A stretch of DNA of 64,000 nt from Daedaleopsis sinensis (taxonomy: Eukaryota > Basidiomycota > Agaricomycetes > Polyporales > Polyporaceae): the NCBI GenBank assembly GCA_033807695.1, contig CM066304.1, forward strand, positions 1,488,001 to 1,552,000, written 5' to 3'. Under the pieces are notes generated by a model. The model saw only the letters and a program-made list of their open reading frames with translations, searched no databases and had not been told where the DNA came from. A program made the translations under genes and the position numbers. Below, in pieces: positions 1-11,379 of the stretch (positions within the stretch are counted from its first letter, which is position 1; the number at the start of each line of letters is the position of its first letter).

Positions 1-301
1 TCATGCACTCTCCATTCCTCTCACCACCCTGGAGAATCCCGGGCCTAAAGCTTCCTAAGGCGCTGAAGATTCTATTACACAGACGCCATGCCATGATGCC
101 TCTCATCCGAGCGCTCATCTGGCGCCCGGATGGGACTCAGAGCGATCGCTCTGCGTTTTCCGATGCTTGCGTGCTCGACTCCAGGAGGCAACTGCTCGCG
201 CAGCCTTTTGAAACGCATTATTCGCGCTCTTTCGCGTTCGAAATGCTCTCACCCTGCGCGGTTCATTTTCTCATGCTGCCCCACAGTACTTAAACCCTCC
301 G

Positions 302-3300
302 ATGCCCTCGCTCCCACAACCGCCCACTGCCTCCCTCCATCCAAATCCCGACATGCCTCCCGCCACACCCGATGATACCCGTCTCCGCAAACGGGCCACT
401 CAAGAGAAGCCACGCTTTTCTCCCTCACGCTCGCAGCCAGAGGACCGCAGCGCCGTGCACTCAACGCCGTCATCCTCAGGGAGCGTCGTCAAATTTGTCG
501 TTGGGGTCCTCTCCCTTGGGCTCTCTGCCGCACTCATCTACCACAAGCTTGCGACCGGCCCGGATCATGATCGCGCCGTCCTCTCCGACTCGTACGCGCT
601 CTGTTCCCGCGAAGGCGCGCACCAGATCTACACCGTCGACCCAGAGAAGCCCCGCTCCGAGTGCCTCCTCGTTCAAGGGCCCAAGTTCTCTGCGACCGGA
701 TCACTCGGTACGTCTCTCTCTTGGGTGCTTATCATTAGTTTGTTGTCACCTGCCTTCTGGCATTTGCCGCATCCTCTCTGGGCGCGCATGAGTAAGCCCT
801 GTCTGAGAAACAGTGGCCCATTTACTGCAGCCGAAACCCGGTTTTCCGTGCCAAAGTAACGACCGGGTCGGCCTGCCCATCGTCTCCCTATGAGAGACGA
901 ACGTGAGCCCGCTTATCTGCAAATACCGGGCCTCGGGATGCGAGCGTCTCGTCTACCGCGCCCTCTCTTGCAGTTATATGGCACGCCATCACATAGGACA
1001 ACCAAGGCGCTTTGTTGCTCCTAGGCGCACGTATCTCGCATTTTGGCAGGAGTTCTAGTCTCCGCCCTCATGCTCAAATTGCTTCCTTTCGCTTCCATTC
1101 CCACCCCGACCTATCTCGATCTTCTACATGCTACTCCAGCGTCGGCCGAAAGTTTACTGATCACGGCGAATCGCCTTCTTAGATCACGTCCTATCTCGGT
1201 GGCGCGAGACGTCCGCTGGGCGGCTCCAGGTGCGCTACCTCGAGCCCGGCCAGATCGTCGTACCTGGGTTGAGCGGTAAGTCACCCTTCTTTCATTCAGT
1301 GTCCTTATTCCACTCAAGTGGCGTTGGTTTATGTAGATTCGCATTCGCACGTACTCGAATATGGCGCCACTCAGCAAATGCCTTTAGAGGGTACGAAGAG
1401 TATTGCAGGTGAGCATGTGCGGAAATGTCTCGCCATGTCATCAACGAGAATCGCTCAAACTCGTCGTCTATGACAATGATGTCCGAGGCGTTCTCGTATC
1501 CAGAGCATCTTGACTGATATGGCCTTTACCATTCAGAAACTGTCACCCGTGTTAGAGCGTACATTCTCGCCGACCCCGACATTCGCGATGACAAGTCCAA
1601 ATATGTCGAAGGCTGGGGTTGGGACCACACCAAGTGGCTACTCGAAGAATGGCCCACCTACGTACGCGCCTCTGCCTTTCCTCCCCTCGATCGCACCTGA
1701 CCACGCCTGTATGTTATCACCACCCTGAAATCGCTCGTTCTCTAGCACGCGCTTGAAGCAGACCCCATCGTGGCTGGTCGCCCAGTCGTCTTGCAGAGCA
1801 AAGACGGCCATGCGCTCTGGGTCTCCCAGGCAATCTTACGATCGATGCACCCCCTCCCGGACGAAGTAGAAGGCGGGGTGATAGTTCGCGACTCTGCTGG
1901 TAAACCTACCGGTTAGTCGTCCGTGTAACTCATCTTCCACGCGGCGTCCGAACCGGTCACTCCTGGCCGACCTATCGAATATGTGCTCAACTGACATGTG
2001 GCGTCCCACAGGCGTGTTCTTGGACAACGCTCAGGACCTGGTCATCCGCCCTGAGCCGACGTACAAGCAGCTCCAGAAGCGCTTCGCTGCAACGGTCAGA
2101 GATGCGCACGCGCTCGGGCTCACTGCCGTGCACGATGCGGGCTTCAACCCCATGTCGCTCGAGTTCTTCCGGCGGTATGTCGTCCGTTGTCTCCTGTCAC
2201 AGACGCCACTACCCGCTGCTCATCGCTTGGTGTTCATAGAGAAGCAAACGCTGCACCCCTTCCGGTGGGTACATTGGTGTTTGAGCTGCTCTCTCTCGAT
2301 CGCCCCGTCTTCCCCTCATATTAGATGAGACTAGAACCACCCGAGCTCATATCGATTCGCAGATCCGCATATACGGCATGAAGTACTTTGACGAAACCGC
2401 CGAATATTGGGGCGACTCGTTCGAGAAGATCATCCGCGCAGGGAACAACCGCCTCAGCGTCCGCAGCGTAAAGATCTTCGCAGACGGTATGTAAGCCAAT
2501 CTACGTGTGCTGCCCGCACGGCGCACCGTGCCCCCTCATGGCGCTTCGCTGAGCTTGACTTGAACCACTTCCGCTTCGCATAGGCGCCCTGCGGTCGGGT
2601 GGTGCAGCTGTGAGATAAATTCATGTCACTATCGTCCATCGCCATCTGCTGACCGTACGTTGCCGTGCCCTTCTCTTGCCTTTCCTCCTCGGAATGCGAC
2701 GGCGCCTGGTAGCTCTATGAGCCATATGCAGACAACCCCGAGACGCGCGGATTCATGCGCACCGCGCCTGAGACGCTCAACGAGGTCATCCCGAAGTTCA
2801 TGAAAGACGGCTGGCAGGTGGTGCGTCTGCGTTCTCTTCCCTATCCGGACCGTAACTCTCCTTCTCCACGCCTACTTCACCGCGCTCGTGCTCGCGCTCA
2901 CCGTTTCTCCATCCTCCCACCATTGCAGAACGTGCACGCGATCGGCGACCGCGCCAATGGCGTCGTGCTCGACGCTTTCGAGGCCGCCCTCGCTAAGGCG
3001 AATGTAACGGCGCTCCGCCCGCGCTTGGAGCACGCTCAGATCCTCGCACAGAAGGATATGGCCCGCTTTGGCGACCTCGGCGGTTCGTCCCGTTCTCCAT
3101 TCGTCCGCCCGTCCATCGTCTGACCGCGCTATCCGCTATCTGACTGCCCGGTGCATGCCGTTCTAACTGACTGGGCTCACATGAGCAGTCATCGCAAGTG
3201 TTCAGCCGACCCACGCGTCAGTACATTTAACCGCCTAGCAGCACCCTCTTCTCGCTGACCCTGACCCGCAGTATTAGCGACATGTGGTTCGCCGAAGATC

Positions 3301-4079
3301 GTCTGGTGCGTCGCCCACTCTACACACCCAGACTATCCCCGCACTATCTCGTTCTCATACATTCTACATTATCACTTGTCCACTCACGCTCACACCGCTC
3401 GCAGGGCCCCGAGCGCGTCAAAGGCCTGTACGCCTTCCGTAGCATTATCTCCCATGGCGCACGCATTACTCTAGGCTCCGACTTCCCCGTCGAGGACATG
3501 AACCCGCTCGCCGGCTTCTACGCGGCGATCACGCGCGTCGCGCCCGATGGCACATCACCCCATGGCCCTGGCGGTTGGTACGTCTCATCCCATTCCGCCC
3601 TGCCCGCCTTTATTCTTCCCAGAATGCACGTATCATCATTAGAACAGATATGTACTGACCCTGGCGCGCCTACAACAGGTTCCCGGAGCAGCGTATGACG
3701 CGCGAGGAGGCGCTCAAAGGTGCGTCTCCATCTCCCTCGTGCCAATGGCAATTCAGTCCCTCCGTCGGGCGCTGAGAGCTGACTGATTCCGCACCCACCA
3801 CACCCACCGCATGTCCCGCGCTCCGCATGGTGCCGTCAATCTTCCAATCTGTATTCTTCATGGCATCTCGCGCCCGGTGCATGGCGGCGCGCAGGCATGA
3901 CGCTTGACCCGGCCTACGCCTCGTTCACGGAAGACATCCTCGGCTCCATCACACCTGGGAAGTTTGCCGACTACGTCGTGTTCTCGCGAGACATCATGGC
4001 GGTCCCGCCCTCGGACGTGCTCGCAACGCGCGTCGCCGCGACGGTCATGGACGGCCGCCCGGTGTACGGCGCGATATAG
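302..4079 (+). CDS. Membrane-anchored amidohydrolase family 3 (YtcJ-like)
   Basis: Metal-dependent hydrolase of the amidohydrolase superfamily, YtcJ-like clade, which acts on C-N bonds of amide-type substrates; the substrate here is unknown. The start at 302 gives a polar N-terminus of about 60 residues, then one hydrophobic segment (residues 61-81), so the enzyme is probably anchored with its catalytic domain outside the cytosol. The metal-binding motif is DSHSHVLEYG. Other family blocks seen are EGWGWDHTKW, NVHAIGDRANG, RLEHAQIL and ARITLGSDFPVEDMNPL, ending at GRPVYGAI and a stop. Exons read: 302..707, an uncertain one ending 1275 (carrying GQIVVPGLSG), 1337..1408, 1537..1661, 1746..1911, 2012..2174, 2240..2264, 2363..2486, 2584..2609, 2713..2820, 2929..3082, 3189..3216, 3272..3305, 3405..3577, 3679..3719, 3895..4079. 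Only the stretch 708-1185 is unresolved. An in-frame Met at 356 is an alternative start. The family call is secure; the exact N-terminal splice pattern is not. Confidence 0.88.
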
Positions 4080-5022
4080 TCTGGGTGGCTCTTCAACGGT
4101 GCACCGGCTCATGCATGTAACAGCATCGTGGTGCCGGTCTCCGGATTTACTGATACATAACGCACCGATGTAAAGCTCCTGCTCTCGCGCGTTCCTTGCT
4201 TTCAGACTTGTTTGACGTGTTCAAACCGCCGACGTCTCATTCGAACTACCGCTCGGGGCCTCGGGCAAATGGATGGATGTATTACTAGACTTGTCGCACC
4301 CAAATCATACCACTGTTCGTCCAACATCGATTGTCCACCACAGAGTCCGCCCCCCAGTGCTGTTGCAATGTCCTGCACTTCATTTCTTAGCATACACACA
4401 CGGGCACTGCGGACGTATGCAATAGTCTGGGAAAGTCTGGTACGTTCTTAATACACTTAGAGCGCCTCTACCCAACCTTGCAGTCGTTCCCGGGACGACG
4501 AACCATAGGAGATGCCTGGGATATTTTACAGCGTCATGGTCATGGGGTTCATCCAAACCTCGTACAAGAACGCGACCGTTCCGATGGACCCACAATGCAG
4601 TGTTGCCAAAATCAACCGAGCTTCCCAGCGTGATGGACGCGAGCCGTGAGGCATAACGCCATCCCACGGAATCTTTGCCCCAGATCTCAGAGCTGGTATC
4701 ATTACTGCGAACACGAGAAGTCGCGGGATGCCGTGTGTTGGGGACGGGTAGTTTTCGTACTATGAGTACGGAAGGGGGGACAAGCGTGTGCCACGATAAT
4801 ACATGTTGTCGACCATGATGAGTAGCGACCGCCGGTGCACCCACAGCTTGACGGGCCTGACGAGGGATAGGAAGTAAAAACTTGTCCTGGAATTTGCCGG
4901 CCGCCAGTCAGATGGATAGAAGCGAAGGGCGTGGTCCGCGTGGAGGAAAACATAACAAAGCGCACTTGCTGTACGGCATCTAGTGGCTTTCATCAAAGAA
5001 GTCGTGCAACTATCTCCAGAGA

Positions 5023-5034
5023 GACTCGCGAGTC
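5023..5034. repeat. 12-bp palindrome GACTCGCGAGTC, copy 1
   Basis: Perfect palindrome preceded by AGA, as in the other two copies (8376-8387 and the variant at 17762-17773). It lies outside the transposon block and could be a footprint, a solo terminus or a recurring target site. Confidence 0.5.
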
Positions 5035-5552
5035 GTAACAGATGACCCTTGTGGAACGTTGTATGTTGTAAGCGATTGGCCCCGAGATACTTGGGACATT
5101 GACCGCCTTATCTTAGTCGTACAGAGCGGAGAAGCCGGATTATGTCGCGGTGCAGTATAGTGGGCCTTGAGAACGAAAGCACGCTTGTTACCATGAGCTT
5201 TCTGCTGTGTCATGGCTCGTTCAACTGCTAATCGAAAATGGTAGCCTCTCGACATCGAGAGTCATGTGTCTGGTAACTGTGGTGAGTGTCAGTACCACTA
5301 TCATCGTGTGGTACATTGCCACAGCTAGAGGTGTGATACTACTTCCCTGGATTGTTGGGACCATCGCCGGGCCGCATTAGGTCACTACCGCCGATATTCC
5401 GCCAATGTGCACGATCCACATCAAATCCGTACACTTTCCAGTGTCACATTGGTGCCAGTGGCCCTGTAAAGAGCTAAAAGAGAGGTGGTCGTGAGCTCGA
5501 CTTAGAGACAGGCCTCGGGCACTGCTTCAAGTTCAATTTGTAAAATGTTTTA

Positions 5553-5569
5553 GACTCGGAGGTGTTGCC
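5553..5569 (-). repeat. Second copy of the 17-bp GGCAACACCTCCGAGTC motif
   Basis: Identical over 17 bp to 17258-17274 and in the same orientation. The flanks are not similar at the DNA level, although in both copies the minus-strand sequence just upstream can be read as an open frame. No clear TATA box follows it, but the sequence is AT-rich. Confidence 0.5.
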
Positions 5570-6266
5570 AAATAGGTGATAAGCAGGGCGTGTTGGGCGT
5601 CGATGTAGATGGTGCGCTCTTCCACCGCCCACGCTGAACCATACGGCTCCGGAGCATGTTCAGGTCATGGGCGGGGACAATGGTACTTAGAAATAATCAG
5701 TGGACGAGCGACGAACCACGTTCGCATACCACGCGGAAGCGCGTCGTGAGCGCGCCTTTAGTATCTAAAAAAGGAAAGCGCGCTCGATACCGACGCTGTA
5801 CTTTAGCGCTTGGTGGCACCCTTCTGCTTCCAACCGCAGCATCGGCGCGAAGGTCCATGTGGTCCTCGTCCATTGACCCGGCTTCGTGACTGAGTACTGA
5901 CTGTTTTAATCACAGTTTGGCAGTGCGCAGACGACTTCATATCTTCTCCTGTTGCACATCTGCCACCAGGCTTTCAAATCCATCATCGGCAGCCCACAGG
6001 CCAGTGCATCCGAGTCCAAACATCGCAGCTGATGCTGACCGGCCGACAATAGCCCCAGGGTCCAGGTACCGTTGCAATGGCAGCTCTAAGCCTGGAAGCG
6101 CTGGAAGATGGAGAGGAGCCTCCGACATAATACTCACTCTTGTTCGAGGGACCGAACTCAACGTTTCACCCGGGAACCTCTTCACCCGCACGCCCCGTCA
6201 CGGTGTTGCGTTTGGCACTCTGCACGCCGCATCCTGCTTGGTTTCGCTCTCTCACTCTGACCATCT

Positions 6267-7419
6267 ATGTCTCTCGCCAAAGTGTGGCTGACCGCCACCG
6301 CTGCCCTCGTCGTTGCGACTCTGGCGCGTGCCGCTCCTACTTCGCAACTCGTGCAGCGACAGGCGATCAGTGCACTTTCCTCGAACCAGATCGTGTCGTA
6401 CAAACAGTCGTCGTTCTATGCTAGCGCAGGATATTGCTCACCATCCGCGACTTTGGCGTGGAATTGTGGCGTCAACTGCCAGGCGAATCCGACCTTCCAA
6501 CCACTAGCGTCAGGGGGCGATGGATCTGAGGTGCAATTCTGTGAGTGCCATGCACAACTTCAACTTGCAAGAACCTCATAGCTAGAGGGCTGAATGATTT
6601 CTAGGGTTCGTGGGGTATGATCCTTCACTCAACACCGTCGTCGTCTCCAACCAGGGCACACATCCAGAGGCAGTGTGAGATAATCGCCACCTCCTTAGAA
6701 TCCCGTTTGTGTTCTGACGAGTGCACGCAGGATTCCACTTTTCACGGATGGTGATATAGAGCTCAACAATTTAGATTCGACACTCTTCCCGGGCTTGAGC
6801 TCCTCCATTGAAGCGCACCATGGCTTCGCGAAGGCGCACTCAAAGTAAGCGTCATTCTACGGGACACACGACAGACTCGCTAATCGTAAGCTTATCGTAG
6901 ATCTGCGCAAGATATTCTCGACGCCGTTCGAAAGGCGACGGCTGAATTCAACACGCAAAACGTCCTTCTAACAGGTCATTCGCTTGGTACGTTACTTTCC
7001 AATCCAATAACGAGGGATGCTCGCTCACGTTTCTCTTAACTACAGGCGCGGCAATCTCCCTCTTGCACACCGTATACCTTCCTCTTCACCTCCCAAGCGT
7101 GAATATCACATACGTCGGTTACGGTCTCCCGCGCGTCGGAAACCAAGCGTTCGCAAACTACATCGACGCGCACGACGCCGTCACCTCCGTCACGCACATC
7201 AACAATAAAGAAGATTTCGTCCCTATCCTTCCTGGCAGATCGTTTGGATACCATCATCCGTCGGGGGAGATCCACATCCAGGACTCAGGCGCGTGGGTCG
7301 CATGTCCTGGCCAAGACAACGACAGTTCGGAGTGCAGTACAGGCGATGTTCGGAATATTTTTGATGGAGATGAGAGTGACCACGACGGGCCGTACAACGG
7401 GGTCATGATGGGGTGCTGA
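6267..7419 (+). CDS. Secreted class 3 lipase
   Basis: Extracellular triacylglycerol lipase/esterase of the fungal class 3 alpha/beta-hydrolase family. The spliced model is join(6267..6540, 6605..6674, 6731..6844, 6901..6986, 7046..7419), 305 aa, with every junction in frame and canonical GT-AG. Residues 1-22 form a signal peptide ending in an Ala-rich site (LARA/APTS). The conserved N-terminal AWNCGVNCQANP cysteine pair is present. The nucleophile elbow GHSLG is split by the last intron and places Ser180. HINNKEDFVPI gives the probable catalytic Asp238. The histidine is probably His294 in SDHDGPYNG close to the C-terminus, though HHPSGE is a second candidate. The length is usual for the family. 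It stands alone, with no obvious partner genes. Confidence is high. Confidence 0.93.
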
Positions 7420-9302
7420 GAATATTCCATGATACCCATCTGTACACGATGCACCGCGATATTCAGTTGCATTCGTCATCTTGCCCACCCGGTGCTGCCC
7501 AACATCCTCAGGCCTCAGGCTGGACCACCTTCAAGCCCTTACATCCACCTGGTGTCTCTTCTCGATTCTCCTAGCTCTTGTCGCCACCCCGCATCTGTGA
7601 CCTACCCCGAACGGGAGAACTACAGTGGCACGTTGATGATTCAGAGCCTCCTCGGTACTAGTACAGGATCCGTCGGGCTGAGGGACGGTTTTGCGCTCAG
7701 GCTGTGTTGTAGAAGAAGTCGTTCATATGGGCTGACACCCTCGTTCATCATACACCATGCATCACTCTCCTATGTTTTCGATGGAGGAGAAGATGGCGAC
7801 ACGATAAAACTGCTAAGATGACGTAGAGTACATGGAGGAGGAGGAGGGTAGGTACTGTAGTGACATGGAGACTGTACATGTCCCTTCAAGCGCACAAGCG
7901 CTCGGTTGCAACTTGTGCAAATAAGTATCATCTGACAGAAATCTGAAGGAGCGCGAGCTCTCTGTTGCGCGTTGAATCCGTCTCAGTTTGTCCTCAGACT
8001 GCTCACTATCTTGGTCTTTTGAATACTATCTACCTGCGACGTCTGCTACCCTCCAGTCACTTGTCGTCAAGATGCCAGAACTTCAGTGCTGGTGCAACAT
8101 TGCGTCTCCCGGGCCATCGGCCAACGCGATATAACGACTCGTTCTCTGCGCCGCGTCTTGCGTACCCTTACTCGAAGAAGGCGCAGTTGGTACAACACTT
8201 TAGGACCGCCCAAGTGATGCTCAGTCGTTTCGCGTGGAAAGAATGTCGAGGATGGGTGCTCTGGAGTCTGCAGTGCTAACTGCCGTACATCTGTGATGGT
8301 AATAGTACACGGTTGGTCCTCTCTTCTCTCCCTCTCTGACTTTCTCTTCTGCTCTCTCACCTCCTCCTCCCGCGAGACTCGCGAGTCATTTGGTACAAGT
8401 ATGCTCAGTCACCGCATAAAGTCCCATGTAGCATACCGTAGATATGCTATGATTTTCCTGAGTCCCTGAATGTATCATGGGGATCTGCTACACCCCGTCT
8501 CTTCTGAGGATACTGTCAGAAGGCGACAAGTTGCTGATGCATAGATTGATCTGGTGATATGATATTGCTAGAGCTTGATTCAGGTTCGACACGATATCTC
8601 GACAATATCGTTCATCAAGACATGTCATGTAGCCCTCCCGGATGTTTCAGCTATGTGCGGTAGCTGGGCTGTGGAACAGTCAGCGATCGAGCATACAGAT
8701 AATACAGATACACTTCTGATACAGCTAGTAGCCCAGACTCGGACCGACCTGCTATTTTCATTGCATGAGACGCTCTGGGTGTTGATGATCGAGATTAGAA
8801 TCCAACCATACGACACTACATTCGAACCCGTACATAGTGTTTGAGACACACCAGGTAGTAATAGAAGCAGACGTACGAAGCTCTACTGTAGATACATCAT
8901 GATAGTAGATACCACCAGCGGCCACGTACCCAGCTACGCAAATTGAAGGTGTATAAGAACTTGAATGGGCTTGGTTGACGGTTACAGTGATCGTGACAAG
9001 CTTGAACCGTCGGAAGTCAGTGATCGAGATCATCAAGGGCTCACAAGTACTAGCACCTACCAGAAGATTGTTCATTCTGTCGGGTATGAGACTATGATAG
9101 AGGGTGCGGGTCAGCACGCGGATGAGTGTGGAGACAACTGTCAAGGAGCGACAGTACCTGTATAAACATGCGGGTCCACTGACCCGAGGACTGCGACATC
9201 AAAACAGTGGTCTCGTTGTAATAAGTTTGAGCGACGAGTCATTGACCGAATATTGTTTCAGACGAGCATGTAGTATTTGAGGTCATGCTAGTGATGATTG
9301 GG
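7420..9302. other. Intergenic region, no gene seen
   Basis: No convincing coding exon on either strand. It holds two tandem CCTCAGG units (7506-7519), a pyrimidine-rich stretch at about 8310-8370, and at 8376-8387 a 12-bp perfect palindrome that recurs outside and beyond the transposon block. The right part from about 8.4 kb may be the non-coding left arm of the transposon. Confidence 0.4.
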
Positions 9303-9310
9303 TATATATA
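9303..9310 (+). promoter_or_regulatory. TATA box of the transposon accessory gene
   Basis: A TATATATA run lies about 70 bp upstream of the ATG at 9381, a normal core-promoter spacing. It suggests the accessory gene keeps its own promoter. Confidence 0.5.
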
Positions 9311-9380
9311 GCTAGAGAATCTGGGTGAGCGAGACAGCTCCAACATATCTCCCCTCTCGACTTACCCAGTGCATGCCACC

Positions 9381-11236
9381 ATGCAGACCAGTCTGGCCGG
9401 CCTCGGGAGTTCCGATTCCCAGAACTCCGAGTTCGACTTCTCTTTCATGAACCTAGACGGCAGCCTCATGCCTCAGTACCCGCAGGGGTTCAACACCGGT
9501 GGTACGACGGACACTAGTGCCATGGCTGCTGGCGGCGGCCCATTCGGGCCTCAGATGACTCCTGCCGGACCTCAGCATGTGGATGGAAATTTGGTATGTG
9601 CGTCTCACCGAATTCCACTGACACTGTTCATTGACACTCATCTTGCGAAATGTGTTGTCCTAGCTTGGACAGTTGACAGCCGCCGCATCGGGTGTGGCTG
9701 CGGTCGGGCCCGACCAGGCTCTCCATCGCGCTTTCCCCAGCGCATATGCCATGGCCATGCAGGCTGGATTTCCGCACCATCTCATCGCCCCTGTGGTTCA
9801 GATTGCACTGCGCGAGCTAGAACCACGTCTTGTTAATATGCGCTCTGAGTTGCGCAAGGAGTTTGACGGGGAACTCACGACGCGACTCGAGGCCCTTCAA
9901 AACCACTTCCGGAACGAGATGCAGGAGCTAGTCGCAGCAAACAAGGCGGCTGAGCTCGTAAAAACCAAGCAGAGCCGCGACGCAACACTCACGGTGAGTT
10001 GTGATTGATGGCTATGCGGCTGATGGGAGTACGCTGCTCACAGAGCTGTCACTCCGGCGTCAGAATGCTGTCCACACTTACACCCTTCAACTCCTCGGAT
10101 GTCCGCAGAAGACCGTTCGTGGCCCGAGCGGCCGCATGTACTATGATCTTCCTGCTCCTCTACTCGAGGGCGAGGAGCCCAGGACGGCGCAGGATAACTC
10201 GCGCCTGTGGAACCCGGATTGGACCCTCAACGTGGATGTCGGCGTGAATGCGCAGTTCATCCAGGCCGTTGTGGATGTGGTTCTGCAGAACGGACGTGAG
10301 TGACATGATATTGGAGTCATGCGTGTACCGCAATACGAGTCAGATCTAATGGACTTATCTTTGTTAGCGAAGAGTCACCACTTCCTCGTCGATGACACAA
10401 CACGCGAGAAGGTCGAGGGGTATGTCACTGTGTACTTCCGCAGCCTTCGTCAGCAGTACCAGTACCGGCATTCCGAAGAAGGCATCACCAAGTTGCAAAA
10501 GAAAGCTGAGCATGATGCAGCTCTGCAACGCAAGAAGCGTGTGAGTACCATTCTCGGAACTTTAAGTCACGCATGTGGCGGTTAACTGACATGGATTTGA
10601 CTCACAGAAGGCTGATCTGATGCGCCGGGCAGTCGACGCATTCAAGGTCCTCTATGGAGAGGCTCATACCTTCGGAGTCGAAGCTCTCTGCCTCACGGAC
10701 TGGCAGAGCTCGGAGCATAGCGATGTCGGTGCTGCCTCCGAGGTCGAGTGGAACCTCTACCGGGATAAGGCTGCTGCTGGGAAGAATGGGGTTGAGGTTC
10801 GCCGTCTTGAATGGCGTTCAGTGAAGGTATGTCTGCCTGATTACCCAATGAGGCACGGATGACTGAGAATCAGGGTACCACGTAGCTTAACCGCATATTT
10901 GCAAAGTTGAGGATGATGGCACGTGAGACCGGCGGTGGAGAATCTTCACTGGCCCGACCACGTTTCCGGGGGCCGTCTGCCAACTATAACCAGGATGCAC
11001 CACAGCAGAAGAAGCGTCGGAGGGGTGGCAGGTGCGCCGCTCGGGCATCAGCCCCAGGCCGACCGTACAAGGAGTGTATCAGCGAGCACTGGGCAGAGCG
11101 TACCGGTAACGAGGAAGTTCGTGATGCTGCTCCTGACGCACCCGAAGGGTGGACGGTCTTTGGGCTCCAGATTCCGGATGTCGATTTACTTCACGAGGAC
11201 CTCGGTTGGGTTGCCGATGCTGAAGGTGACGACTGA
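9381..11236 (+). CDS. Transposon-associated coiled-coil protein of unknown function
   Basis: Model: join(9381..9593, 9664..9993, 10046..10295, 10368..10540, 10608..10826, 10886..11236), 511 aa, all junctions in frame. The start at 9381 has a good context (ACCATG). The N-terminus (residues 1-70) is Ser/Gly/Gln-rich and disordered. A hydrophobic/Ala-rich block follows, then an acidic-basic helical stretch with ELRKEFDGELTTRLEALQ that should form a coiled coil. The middle holds a basic helix (LQKKAEHDAALQRKKR), and near residue 420 there is a basic patch KKRRRGG that looks like a nuclear localisation signal. The C-terminus is acidic. I recognise no enzymatic domain. Its tail-to-tail arrangement with the Tnp2 gene suggests an element-encoded accessory DNA-binding or regulatory protein, as the second gene of CACTA elements often is; that role is inference. 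Confidence 0.8.
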
Positions 11237-11379
11237 AGGATGCATCCGACTGCTTACTAGATACAGTACATGCAGTACAAAAGACGGCTACTAGTCCTGC
11301 ACAGCGGGAACCCATCCATTAGCCACTACTACTAGCATGTTTTGTCGCAATATAACAGATATCCTCACTCACCTATAGT

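Larger units (their letters stand above)
4080..6266. other. Intergenic region with coding-like relics
   Basis: No intact gene recognised. On the minus strand at about 4380-5000 there are overlapping open frames of 60-150 codons without family motifs. At 5010-5255 (minus) a frame contains a block HYTAPRHNPASPL that loosely resembles part of the 241-aa protein encoded at 16369-17206 (HYTGDNVHAPGAPL). A 17-bp sequence at 5553-5569 also recurs just upstream of that gene. This may be a decayed relative of that gene, but the similarity is short and could be chance. Confidence 0.3.
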